From Clonostachys chloroleuca (lineage: Eukaryota > Ascomycota > Sordariomycetes > Hypocreales > Bionectriaceae): DNA of 64,000 bases. The stretch is taken from NCBI GenBank assembly GCA_037952775.1, contig JBANAY010000001.1, positions 930,001 through 994,000 of the forward strand, read 5' to 3'. The notes under the pieces were generated by a model, which made no database searches, was not told where the DNA came from, and saw nothing but the letters and a program-made list of their open reading frames with translations. Positions within the stretch are counted from its first letter, which is position 1; every line of letters starts with the position of its first letter. Positions 32,731 to 44,463 of the stretch are shown piece by piece. Made by a program: the position numbers and the translations under genes.

Positions 32731-35121
32731 TTATCCCGAGACCAATTCAACATCTTCGACATGAAGATTTTCCCAATACGACTTTTCAATATGGCTCGCT
32801 GCTTGGCGATAAGCGACCCCCTTTTCCCACTCTATCCACAAGACCGTACGTTCATCTTTAGACCAGCGAGGGGGGTCATACGTCCCCAGTTGTTCGCCAA
32901 AGGTCATTCCCCACGTCAGCACACGGTTGATTGCCACAAGCTCGAGTTGCACACCCCTTTCAGTGCCCGCCGATTCAGCTTCCAGCCATCTCAGCTGATC
33001 TTGATTGTGTAGTTGAAGGGTGCCCACTCTACCGCCCGCCTCATCATGTAGGTGTATGCAATTTGTGTTTTCCCAATGATATTTGGTGCTAATTCTCTGC
33101 CCACGAGTCCAAAGACGGACTCGTTGGGTTGTGCAGAACAGATACGCCGTCTGCTTGGGCATTTCAGGTGGGGTCGACTCCGTGATCTTCGGCACAGGAA
33201 AGGGATAGAAGAAGGCATCTGTAGGTTCCCAGAAGGTACTTGAAGGGTCCCACTGGGCCCCGCGCAAGTTTTCGTGCTTATATACATATCCTCCACATCC
33301 TTCTGGCCACAGGAGTGGTTCGTCGAATTCCCATTTGTCAACGTCCAGTTTGTCCCCAGCTTTGACTTCGTGGCGGGTCCATCCGTCCGGCAATGGCAAG
33401 GCGAGATCCGCAGCGCGTTCCTTCCAGGTGTCTCTTTGACCATACCAACTCGGCCGTATCCGCCGACGTGCCCGTGGAGGAGTCGTTGGGGACACCCCAG
33501 TGTACCACTGTGTGATCGGGATTGTCTCGGTGATCAGGCGATTCCCGTGACTGATCCGGTGCGCCTCTTCTCCGATATCGATGTTGCCTTGCCATCCGAC
33601 CCAATACCAGGACGGCAAACCAGGTGCGAATTTCAGGTGATTGGGGCGATCTGAGGGCACACGTCGTTTCACCTCAACCTCCCAGGGTGGTAACATTGGT
33701 ACCATCCATCCGATGGCCCGGTCGAAGAAAGTTTCCGGGATTCCATATAAGAAGCCACCGGTGAATGAACGGCTGAGGACCGACAGAACGCCTGTAATCC
33801 CAGGCAGCGCATCCTCTTCGTAGCGTAACTCCAATACGTTGTATTTCTGGATGATTTGGCCCAGCGTGTCGAGTTCAGGGAACCCAGCCAGAATGTCACG
33901 AAGCCATGGGTTGATGTATGCATGGAGCTACTCTAGGTAAGCCAGATCTTCGTTCCATTGGCTGCACTGACACTTCCAGTGTACCAATTCATCATTAAAG
34001 AAGATTTTGCGGCTGGCCGTCTTGTACTCTTGAAATGTCCAGCCGCGATGGAAGTATCCACCGTCGAAACGTTCAGGTTCCTGGGCAACTCTCGTAAAAA
34101 TGGTTTCCTAATCCCCAAATGAAATGAGTGTTGGTCAAACTCTCCGGGGCATGATTGAGATATCCCTCGGAGGCCAGAAATACCCTCCTGCGCGTCCCTG
34201 TCCGCGGTAATAATGACCACCGTTGCGTTAGCATAGATGGCTCCCATGAGGCCTAACTGATCAGTAGTTGTTCCATCACCGTGGACTATGCAGAGTGCGT
34301 CAACCCAGATATATCGCTCATCAAGGGTCGAGGTGAGGTAAATACCGTGTCGGATTACAGGAGTCATCAGTTGGGACACCCAGCTGCCAGCCTCGTCTTC
34401 ATCAAGTACTCCGGGCTGCTGTAGGTCCAACATGAGCCCAGGAGTGACACTAACGCCGGGTTGTGACCCCTAACGGTAGCTTAGAGCGATAAAAGATGAG
34501 CCAACGGCAGGGTCATCGCCAGGGACAACACACATTTGCTTCACGTCCACAAGCCAGGCCGAACGGGTGTGCCAGATTTTTATTGAGTTTGGCATGTAGT
34601 GCCATGAGACGTCAGGCACTCATTCTTCCAGTGTTTGACAATGTCCAGATCGATATACATTGGGCCGACAATACGCGCTTTGCGGAAAGGATCTGGATGT
34701 GACGGCGACTTGCTGACGAGCGCAAGGTCAAAAATATAGCCGAGCCGGGCCACTGACTGATAGATTTCAACGTTGCCGTTTGCGAACACAAACCCCATAT
34801 CCCCTACATCTTTAAACTCCAACCCTTGGGACTTCTGCCCGCACAAGTCCACAAACCACTCCATCAAAGGCTTGTGGCGTGGGCGCTCGGTGGATATGGC
34901 TTCTTCGAATGACCCTAGAATAATCTTAGTTTTGGCAGCAGGGTTTTCTTTGCTCGCTGCAAACATCTGCAGCAAGTCTTGACACACTTGGCAGGCAGGG
35001 AACATGAGAGTAATGATCTGTTTCGCCTCTTCCGCGTGAGGCTTGATCGCTTCCTCGATATCTTTCCCCCATGATCGTGCACAACGCTTTCCAATTCTTC
35101 CATTTTCTTTTTCAAATTCAA
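32731..35121 (-). pseudogene. Decayed HET-domain (heterokaryon incompatibility) gene
   Basis: All the pieces of a long HET protein are present in order. The N-terminal 'CQVCQDLLQMF' and 'KHWKNECLTSHGTTC' occur before the domain. The HET motifs follow: 'SSFIALSYR' then a stop where Trp-Gly is expected, 'DERYIWVDALCI', 'AIYANATVVIITA' and 'RGWTFQEY'. A long C-terminal region ends at 32731. The frame is broken by TAA at 34580-34582, TAG at 34470-34472 and TAG at 33928-33930. Frame changes lie near 34555 and 34045, and possibly in a G run near 35065. HET proteins trigger cell death when incompatible hyphae fuse. This copy cannot make a full protein, although the last 367 codons (33834-32731) are still open. 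Confidence 0.85.
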
Positions 35122-36183
35122 CCTTTTATATCTCTTAACGTTCCTAAATGACCGCCTGGAGTGTTCTTAGCAATGGATTCTAGGGGAAGGTAAGAAAACT
35201 TCCCTACAAGATATGAACGCTTCTTCAACACAATCAAACAGCCAGATTGCGTTACTTGATAATGACTGCGAGCACGCAAGTCATGATCGAAGGAATTTTA
35301 CACGATATTAGGCCAGCCTTTGGTTTTCAAACAAGGGTACCTCTGATACGCCACGCCTGAATCGTCTGTTGGTATTGGTAGAGGGATTTTCAGACATACT
35401 TAGTACCCCGCAGTAACTGATGTGTACACTCAAGCTTCTAATTTTAGAGAAATTCGACCAACATGTACAGAAATTTCGGCCAACATCAATAAGACAAGGA
35501 CTGGCCTAGTGCTTAATCAAGCATGTTGGTCAGCTATATCGTATCCTCATCGAAACAAATTCCAATCAATTTCATTCATCACGATACATTTTATTCCTGT
35601 AGCTATCTTAGGATTATTTGTACATACCTCGTACTATATAGGCGGCGAATAATGTTTGTTCTTCAGTCCCACCCAGAGCGTCATAATAATAATATGTCGC
35701 TAAATACTTGTGGTTCATCGCAGAGGAACATGAAGGCTGAGGTTTCCCTGTTTTCCCCAGAGTAATGAACTGGCCGATATCTGCCACAAAGTCCCGCCAC
35801 TCGCAAAGACGGAGGCGACGAGATGAGGCTTGATGGCTGTTCTCATGGCGGGTCTATCTTTATTTATCAATAACTAACCAAGGTTAAGCCATATTCTCCT
35901 GCGAGATTCTCTCTTTGTGATTAGTGTGTCAGTCTTTGGGGAAAGGGGACTCGTTTCAATGCTCTATCCTTAAAGGAAACATCAACGCATCCTATCATGT
36001 CAGGAGACGAAACAAACCCGTAGGCATTCTGTTCTTCCCATCAGATTAAGTTCATTTTATTCTTTCCACTCACGAGAAACAAATCGTCAGGGCGTATTTC
36101 AAATAGAATCTTCGGCTCTCGTAGGTGTGAATACACCCAAATCTTTCTACTTACAGGCCCGTGCGTGCTAGGGTAAAAGAGAC
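35122..36183. other. AT-rich intergenic, no gene seen
   Basis: Spacer between two minus-strand loci with only short frames and no motif. Confidence 0.45.
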
Positions 36184-37668
36184 TTAGACCTGTGCCCAAT
36201 GCTCACCCAACAGCTCCAACCCCTTTATAGCCTTTGCCGATTGCACGATTTCATCTAAGCCAGGTTTCATTCTGCCCTCAAGGCTGCATGAACAGTAGCG
36301 ATAAACATATTCCGAACGTCTCATCCTTCCTGTAGACGATGTTGTAAACGTTTTCATCGTCTCGTAGAGTTCGTTGACACTGAACCCACCATAAGGTGCA
36401 TTAAGCTGTGGTGCGATGATTCCCGTTCTGTGTTGATGCCTCATTAGTGATCCAAGCATTGGAGACTGGCAAGCATTCTGGCACTCAGGTTCAGTCGCCA
36501 GAGTTTTCTGCAGATCTTGGAGATATTGAAACATTTTCTCAAGAGTCTGCTTTCTTCCCTCATTGATCACATCTAGTTTTCTTTTAGCGAGATTTATACA
36601 AAAAATCGCAACAAGCTATTGCTTACCTATTATCGTTTGAGGCAGGGGATGCCCTATCATCACCAACGGATGTTGAAGTTGCATCACGGCCAACTCTACC
36701 ATTTTCTCGAAAATTCTCGATAGTCGAAACACCCATGAAATGCAAAGCCAGACTGGGACTTTCTCGTCATAAGAGCTAGGCAAGCCAATTTCCAATAACG
36801 GGACCCAAATGCCGATATATATGTCAACTGACTCTTGACAGTCATAATAATCCACAATAGTCGTAATCTTCGCCAGCAAATCTAGGCTGATGATTTTCGG
36901 TACAAGTCGATTGTGGCCGTGTATAATGTCCAGAACGACAAGAAACGCTTCGATATCCCACTCGGATGCTCTGATCTCGAAGCACTCATCTCGACGGACC
37001 GTCGGTTTTTTGAACGAACCCCGGAACATTTTTAGAAACACAGGCGAAGCAAGACATAAATGAGCCGAAGACACTCGCAATCGAATTTCCGTAGGTTCCC
37101 CCAACTTATCCCAGGGAACAAGGTCTCGCAGAGCACACATGTCCGTCACTATGTCTGCGCTTGGTTCGACTCTGGCATCAGGCTCAGCAGCAGCTTCGGG
37201 TTCAGGACCAGATTCAGGTTCAGCAGCAGCTTCGGGCTCAGGAATAAGTTCGGGCTCAGGAATAAGTTCGGGCTCAGGAATAAGTTCGGGCTCAGGAATA
37301 AGTTCGGGCTCAGCAGCAAGTTCGGGCTCAGCAGCAGGTTCGATTTCAGTAGCAGCTTCATATTCGGGAGCAGCTTCAGCCTCGGGAGCAGCTTCAGCCT
37401 CGGAAGCAGCTTCGGGTTCAGGAGCAAGTTCGACCTCAGGAGCAGCTTCAGGTTCGGGGGCAGCTTCAGGTTCGGGAGCATGGATGAATGTAACGCTCTG
37501 TTCTCTTCTCTTCTTCTTCTTCTTGTTCTTCTTCTTCGTCTTATCGATTCGTAATGTCCATTCATCATTAGGGTTCCTTGGTCTTTCTTCTCCGCTCTGT
37601 ATATTCGGGCATTGTAAGACGAGTATCGTGTCCCCGGATGGGTCTAATTCGAGCAATGACGTCTTCAT
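36184..37668 (-). CDS. BTB/POZ-like protein with Pro-Glu repeat region
   Basis: Exons 37668-36627 and 36572-36184 (minus), with a GT-AG intron, encode 476 aa. Residues about 45-60 form a lysine-rich patch. Residues about 65-165 are a run of acidic Pro-Glu/Ala repeats, including four identical PEPELI units encoded by an 18-bp tandem repeat. After that comes a BTB-like block with 'IRLRVSSAHLCLASPVFLKMF', matching the fungal BTB pattern in which a protein is stored by 'S.HL...S..F..M'. It continues with helical segments typical of fungal BTB proteins such as 'WDIEAFLVVLDIIHG'. BTB proteins of this kind act as dimerising or adaptor modules. No zinc finger or ankyrin repeat is seen. The BTB call is moderate. 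Confidence 0.65.
37237..37308. repeat. 18-bp tandem repeat, four perfect copies, coding
   Basis: The unit CTCAGGAATAAGTTCGGG occurs four times head to tail within the first exon of the BTB-like gene. It encodes PEPELI on the minus strand. More degenerate copies flank it from about 37170 to 37490. Confidence 0.9.
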
Positions 37669-40600
37669 CGTTGGCTGAAACCTTCTGAATAGTAATCAGT
37701 AAAACGGACAACGTTCCTAGAGCAAAGCCGTAAATATAATGGTCTAAGTATACTTGGAGAATTATCACACAGCTTTCTGACTGATTTCAAATGGTGACAG
37801 GAGGAAAGGCATTTTGGGTTGCGTTGGGCAGGTTGGGCTGCCTTGTGTATGTAGCTCTTAGTCAGCTCTTCATGTGTGTTTGGTTGGAAGGTTGGCCTTC
37901 GTTCTCATTGGATCTATTCGGTTACACCTGCATAAACTGCAGTTGGTCATAGGCAGCATTGCTCATTCTAAGCCTCCAGAACATGCTTATGGTTTTAACG
38001 GTAGGTAAACTAAGCTTCTGTGCTTGAATGCGACCCACGTTGAACACATGAATCACATCTCGCCACCCAAAGGTTTGACATTACTATATCATCGCAACTG
38101 CCACCAATTTTAATAAACCCATGAAGCTGAAGTCTTCTGCAGCGAGACCATGGACGGATAAGTCCCGCCATGTGGAGCCATTACTTTCCATCGTTCTCAG
38201 CTCTCAGAAGTCATTTTGTAAGCCCTTCCATGTTCTCAAGAAACTAAAATCGAACACAGGCTCATTTATTGTATGGTTTATGTGACTCTCTTTTTGTTAC
38301 CGAGCTTGGTCTCTTTGGTGTCGCAGAAAGGTCCCGTACATGATTTACTTAATGCAAATCATGTTCCCCCATACGTATAATAGTGCTGGTATCTGAATGA
38401 AATCTAGTATAATAAGTCAACTATATTCTCAACCTACTCACTCGATGTCGGGAGGGTCGTTACGGTAACATTGAGTACAGTGACTCCTAATTAAGTTACT
38501 CGCCTCAGCACTGGTCAAGTAGTGGGTTTAATTGATTGGCTACCCTACAGTCATCGGTCATTCCCTCTATCGTAAGTCGCACAATGGACATTTGGTCTAG
38601 TTAGGTTTGATATAATAGTACAAGTTAGTTTAAGGCCCTATTTAATATCGGAGATGAACACTTTAAGAAGTTAGTGTGCTTTGTTGGTCATATGTGTGGC
38701 TACAATCAAATCTCAGGTTCGCAAAATGAGGCACCGGTAGGGTAATAAATGCGGAGAAAATCGCAAGAGTTAATAGTCTCAATCATTCGATCTATTCAAA
38801 CAAGTCGGAGGGAGAAAAATAAATGAAATGGAATAGGGACAACTTGCCTGCACTTGAGTGAACGTATTTGGGAAGTTTGATAGGCTCATTTTCTGCAATA
38901 ATCATCTGCTTTTCAAGGTGCCTGCTTAACGCTAATCAGTCAGGGTCCTGGCATTCTTGCCTTTGCGTGAGCTACGTCCTTGATTTGTAGCTCTTCCCAT
39001 TCTGTGATGTATTGAGAATTTACTTGAAGATTATGGCATAGGTCTTTCTATGTATAGACGTGCGGATGGAGACGATTGGGAGGAATCATCTTCAATGAAA
39101 ACAAAACTGCCGGATGCTGATATCATCCGCGAGCGTTGACCACCTGTTTCTCATCCGAAGATCTACGAGGCATGCAATGGTAAGCTACAGCTTCGATTGA
39201 TGATGTAGGTAGTCTTCTCCATAATCGGTGGACAGCCGGAGATCACAATAGGGGACTATTCCAATGCCGTCAAGCTACTACCATGCCAACATGGTCTGTC
39301 GCTGAAGGGATGCGGATATGATGGAGGCGCGGATGTGCAAAGAGGCACGGATTGTCGATCTAGCATGAGGTCCCTTGTCTGTGATGTCAGAGGAGGTCAA
39401 TTGAGGGTTCACTGAATAGGGTACGGATGGATCTTGCTTGAAAAGGCGACGGATTGGCGACAGTTGGATAAATTAGTAGGGATCGTCTGTTGGTAAAACA
39501 CCTTGTGCAGTAGTGAGTAGAAGGCCTCGTTTCAACCATTTGTGCTCGTACATTAGACGCACAGAGGAGGTAGAGCTACTTTGACAGCTGACCAGCTAGT
39601 CAATGCAGGTCGAATGCGTAACCCAAAGCGTTTTTGATATGCACTGGCTGCTCGAGCGCATGATAAATGCGACCTGGCTTGCATACTGGCCAATGCAGGT
39701 TGGTTCTGCATTGGGACAACCAACAGGCCTGCTCTCTCAACACAGGCGGGTGGTCGTATTCCTACTCGGCTGAGCAGCGGAATTATTGGAACTGCCTAGC
39801 CATTAACCAAGCCACCTTCCGCCTCTGGATCCTGGACAAAGACGACTTCACAGGATAGCGACGGTGTGGGAAATACGCAGGGTTGCCCCCCTTGTATGCA
39901 GGCGAGTAGCACCCAAACCCTACGGTGCGTGTTCTGTGCCAGCTTCTCCTTTCGGGGAGAGGATTCGAACATATCAATCAAAGGATTCTCAATTCCGAAA
40001 AGATGTCTGGTGCGAGGCCTTTTCTTTTCCCTTTCGCTTGGGCATATCAGACACGTGTGCTCACGGGAGGATTAATAAATCGACGGTGGTCATGGATAGT
40101 GCAAATCCTTCACCTTGGACCGGTGACACAGCGTTGCAATGTGCCCATCCGTCGCCCGTTGCGACGGTGACCTGACAGGGGCTCAGCTGGGCGCTGCCTT
40201 TTTCTTCATCCGCAGAACCTTCTCCCGTCTCCCCTCTCTCGCTACTTAACAGCGAGTTAGAAGAGACGCATGAGACTGGGCCGTGGAGCCGGCAGAGCCT
40301 ATGGCACAGTGGCTGTCTTGGTGCGACTCATCGCCGTGCAGGAGGTGGTGGAGGGTGGAGGCTGGTCTGCGGCGCCTTGTGTCTTACGTTTTCCACTGAG
40401 GGGGTTTCACCCACTCGCTCGCGAGCATCATAGAGCCAGAAGGAGGCATTCGGAGGCTGAGGACAGTCCTTTGGTCTCTGTGATGTAATAATAATGATGG
40501 CAGCCACGCAGGAGGTCCGTCTACGCCGTTTCAACTACATACATAGTCCATGACGGCCACTGGGCAGCCAAGCAAGCACTGTCACCAACGGCCGCTTAAG

Positions 40601-41590
40601 TAATAGGAGAGGGCAGCCGGGGTCGCTGCGCTACCGCAGGAGGCCAAATAGGGTTCATTTCCACGGGCAACGCTAGTCATTCCCGCGTGGCAGCAACGTG
40701 CAGACATAAGCATCAGTCTGAGACACTCAGCATTGGCCCATCCGAGCAGGAGGTGGAGACTCAGATTGGAGTCAGGCTGGATGGACCGAGGGGATCAGAG
40801 AGGAACTGTGTATCAGCGAGGAGCTCGTATGTTGCTCGCCTCCCACAAAGCCCATATACGCCAAGTAGCAAGTGATGGCGGCGGATGGACCGGACTGGAA
40901 ATAGTGTCGCATTGAACGCACATTGCCTGCTGGATAATTAGCCTGGTCCCATTCCTTGCTTGGCAGGAGTTCACCAGCCGTAGCGCAATATAAATAACAA
41001 ATTGCGACCAGGGGGGTGAGGGGCTCATCGTCCCATCCAGGATCCATCCGTCCATCCATCCCATGCTGCCACTCCATCTCTCCATCCATTGCAATGGGTC
41101 ACGCTGCAAGTGATTTGATCACATCACCGCTGGGGTCCGGCAGCCAGCGCTCACCGTCTGACGAACACAGGCCTGGTCGAGAGCCAGGACGCGAACCGAC
41201 CGCCCAGAGACCAGCAACGTGCAGAGTCACGGGCAATACCAACCCTGTGTGTGCCCTAGAACGCTATCAATGACATCTAGCTTGGATATCCTGGTCTAGC
41301 GCATTCACGGCCAGCAGGGGAGCACATCCGGCGCTCTCGCCCTTTCGCGACATCCATCCCACACTCGCTTCTTCTCTGCCGTTACACGAACCTACATACT
41401 GCACATCGACCAATTCGCCTCCTTGCACAACTTCACAACCAGCGACGAACGAGGGGCACGCGTCGGCCTGGGAGGATATCGGCGTCCATCACAGTCTCCT
41501 TCGCCTGACTGCGCGCTGCGGCGCTACTCTCTTCTCCATACCGGCTGGTCAAGAGAAGAACGAGAGGCGATTGAGACCGACACACACACG
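37669..41590. other. Gene-poor 3.9-kb gap
   Basis: The first half (to about 39.2 kb) is AT-rich with no frame worth naming. The second half is GC-richer and should include the promoter and a long CT-rich leader of the PAN-like gene. Overlapping frames at 39.7-41.3 kb lack motifs. A T-loop-like sequence near 39963 does not fold into a tRNA. Confidence 0.5.
41031..41090. repeat. CATC-rich simple repeat
   Basis: A run of imperfect CCAT/CATC units about 500 bp upstream of the PAN-like gene, within its presumed promoter. Confidence 0.5.
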
Positions 41591-42655
41591 ATGCCGACAC
41601 ACGCGATGAAGCCGCCATCGTATCCAGCCATGGACCAGCAGTCGGAAGCCAGCGACACGCTCGGCCGGCTGCGAGACGTCAACTTACAGCCCGCCCATCT
41701 GTACCACAAACCCTCCACATCCACGACGCATTCGAAACGATCGTCCGCGCCCAGACCGAGCGTCAGCTCGACCTCGACCGTCCAGAAACCCAAAGCCGCC
41801 ATGCTGTGGTCTGACGGCAGCAGCGTAGGCGACAAGCGAGCAAGCAAAGGCGCCCCGAACTCGACCTTCTACAACGAGGACACGCCGCCGCCTTCGCCGT
41901 CTGCCTCTGACTTCCGGTCGGCGACCTCTGATTTTCGATCCAACGCTGGCAATTCCATGGCCACCGCCGATCTTGGGTACCACGTAAAACCAACGGCGAA
42001 GCTGGACCAGTCATACGACTACCGGTACGACCATGTAGCGCCGCCTGCGCCGATACCGCCCAGAGAGATTCTCGGATTCAAGAGACGTACTTTCCTGATT
42101 GCAGTTGGTCTCCTCGTGCTCCTTGTCGTTGCCATCGCCGTCGGCGTTGGTGTCGGTGTAGGAGTTGGATCAAATAAGAACAACAGTTCAGGCTCAGAGT
42201 ATGATCCCCCTCTCCCCTCCCCTTTCCCATCGCTTCAATACATTGATACTAATGCTTTGACCAGTGCTCAAACCTCGCCGACAGCAACTACCTCAACCCC
42301 GCCCACATCAACAACATCAACATCAACCTCATCATCCGCTAAACCGACTACCTCCTCATCCGCCTGCCCCGCCGCCAATAACACCGTCTTCGACGTCCCC
42401 AACTCGGACAAGTCCTTCCTCCGCATCTGCGGCGTTGACTACGCCGACGGCGACGGCGCCGAGGACCTCACGACCGTCTGGACCGCCTCCATGGTCGACT
42501 GCATGACCAACTGCGCCGGCTTCCCCAAGTGCGAGGCCTGCAGCTGGGGCGCCCTCGAGGGCGACAAGGGCGACAACCACCGCTGCTACCTGAAGCGCAA
42601 CCTGACCAAGTCGGAGAGCCGGCGGCCTGGCTGGGACTTTGCCATTATGCAATAG
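41591..42655 (+). CDS. Type II membrane protein with PAN/Apple-like domain
   Basis: Exons 41591-42198 and 42265-42655 encode 332 aa. The 66-bp intron (branch site tactaat) has no stop and a length divisible by three, so an unspliced reading is also open. Residues 1 to about 160 are a Ser/Pro-rich, presumably cytosolic tail. A single transmembrane helix ('FLIAVGLLVLLVVAIAVGVG') follows near residues 166-190, then a Ser/Thr-rich stalk. The C-terminal domain holds cysteines in 'FLRICGVDYA', 'DCMTNCAGFPKCEACSWG' and 'HRCYLKRN', the pattern of PAN/Apple-like domains common in fungal surface proteins. The frame is open upstream of 41591 but contains no ATG there. It is likely a cell-surface carbohydrate- or protein-binding module. 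Confidence 0.8.
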   Translation: MPTHAMKPPSYPAMDQQSEASDTLGRLRDVNLQPAHLYHKPSTSTTHSKRSSAPRPSVSSTSTVQKPKAAMLWSDGSSVGDKRASKGAPNSTFYNEDTPPPSPSASDFRSATSDFRSNAGNSMATADLGYHVKPTAKLDQSYDYRYDHVAPPAPIPPREILGFKRRTFLIAVGLLVLLVVAIAVGVGVGVGVGSNKNNSSGSEYDPPLPSPFPSLQYIDTNALTSAQTSPTATTSTPPTSTTSTSTSSSAKPTTSSSACPAANNTVFDVPNSDKSFLRICGVDYADGDGAEDLTTVWTASMVDCMTNCAGFPKCEACSWGALEGDKGDNHRCYLKRNLTKSESRRPGWDFAIMQ

Positions 42656-43029
42656 ATGAAAGCAACAACAACACCAACAAGAGCAAGAACAATCTACACA
42701 TAGATCAGAAACGACGGAACGAAGACAAAAGAAGGGAGAGAAACACCCCAGATTTGGAACAATGAGCGGATGGTAATTGGGGTTCTACGTCAGGCCCTGG
42801 GAGTTATTGATGGGTTTTTGTTTGACATCAGGTTAGGAGATACCAGACCTTTTTGGGCATTTTGTATTGATTGTAATGGGGGTTCTGGGAGCGAATGTTT
42901 TTTTCTCACCTTGGCCAAGGGGATTAGCGGGAAATGCATTAACAGGAAGGTTATAGAATATCTACATATCTTGTCCTACAATATGATATAATGGCCATCT
43001 TGAATCGTGTTTCCATTACAATGAGAATG

Positions 43030-44463
43030 TCATTGGTTTCTGTAGATCTGCTTGCTCTGTTTCAGGAACGGCTGGCCGAGTATGATGGGCGGATCTAGGG
43101 AGGCGTGAGCGACGAAGAGTGAGAGTGTCTTCGGTTTGGTGTGAGTGCTTGAATCCGAGTAGATTTTGATATCTAGTGTTTTGCCCACGACCGTCCAATT
43201 GGATGTGCGATGCTCGGAAGAAATATACCGCACCTTCTGGGGGTCTCCCGGTTCCAAATCCTGGATAGAAAGTTCCAGCTCCTGCGCTTTGTAGATAGAG
43301 ATGATGTTGATGGGAATGTGTATGTTGATCTGGGTTGGTAAGCTCCTGGTTGGCTTATAATGATCCCTGAGCTTCATATAATAGCTGAACACATCTTTGT
43401 TATGCCTTGAGTCGACGATGATGCTAGGTTCTTGCTGGTCTTGCCCGGGATTCTGGGGCCGTGCGATGGTCGTGCGTGTAGGCGAAGTAGGCCGAAGATC
43501 CCTAACGGAGGTGGGTCCGCCCTGTTGGCTGCGGGCTCTTGGAGAAGAATTGGGCACACGAATTTGATTTTCCGGTGAAGATGTTGAAGAGGAACGTAGA
43601 GGAGGAGAGGCCGAGGAAGAGGAAGAGGTGGAAGAGGAGCTGGTGGAGGAAAAGGTGGAAGAGGAGCCAGTCGAAGAAGAAGGGGTAGAAGTGGCCGTGG
43701 AGGTCGAGGTGGCGGGGGATTCGAGTATTTGAAAAACCGCAGCCGGGGGTGTATAAGTTTTGTTCAACGTCTGCAGTATGTCCATCGAGTCTCGCATGTA
43801 CTTCTCCCCACCAGATATGATTCTTGTCACTAGAGGAAGTTGGCCTTCCCTTAATTTTTGGGCCTCCTGCAGCTTCTTGATCTGTCTCTCAAAGTCTTTA
43901 ATATTCCTGTTGAGTGTTTTGCTAGCTCTGATCAGTAAAAGTTGTACGACAGGTGGGCGATGATCTGGAACATACAAACGACTTCGACAGGGAGAACTGT
44001 CACTGCCATGAGTGGTCAGTTATTCTGCCACGATGTTTAATTCGACGGTACTGTTGATAACAAGCATGTTAAGCAACGAGAATTGCATTTGAGCGCCCAG
44101 CCAGTCAAAAAAAGGCTTCAAGTTTTTCCACTTCCACATGACCACCAATCCCCACGAGCCTTTAAAACTTTGGGCCTGATGGTCAAGCCATTCTAACATG
44201 TCCCAAATTACCTGCCGTCCTTCCTTGAGCACCGGGAGTTGTTTTTTTATGTCCTTGAATATAGATGATTCGGTATGCTCTGAATGAAGAGTCTGAAGGT
44301 TTTTGTTTGCGGTATTGAGCGAGTTGGCGGCTTGAACGAGGTTGGTACAACTGATCTCGATTTCGCTCTCAAATACGCTAGCTTTGATCTTAACCTCGTG
44401 GAATGTTCTTGTCAACTTCTTCGCCAAATGTATGACGCTAAAGAAGCACAGAAAGGGATCCAT
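43030..44463 (-). pseudogene. Fungal N-terminal-domain/coiled-coil protein interrupted by one in-frame stop
   Basis: From the ATG at 44463 the frame runs for about 147 codons to TAA at 44020-44022. It then continues open in the same frame to 43030, for 477 codons in all. The first part has the look of the helical N-terminal domain found in fungal NACHT/azaphilone-L-type proteins ('MDPF' start, 'KLTRTFHEVKIKAS', 'WKWKNLKPFFDWL'). The second part has a coiled coil ('RNIKDFERQIKKLQEAQKL'), a Ser/Thr-rich linker and a C-terminal domain ending with 'PPIILGQPFLKQ'. No intron with matching phases removes the stop. It is either a recent nonsense allele or a read-through case (TAA followed by CTGA). 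The function is unknown. Confidence 0.6.

Noticed and set aside
39941..39985. Possible minus-strand tRNA T-loop (GTTCGAATC)
   Set aside because: The flanking bases do not form the 5-bp T-stem, and no acceptor, D or anticodon arms can be found at the right distance.
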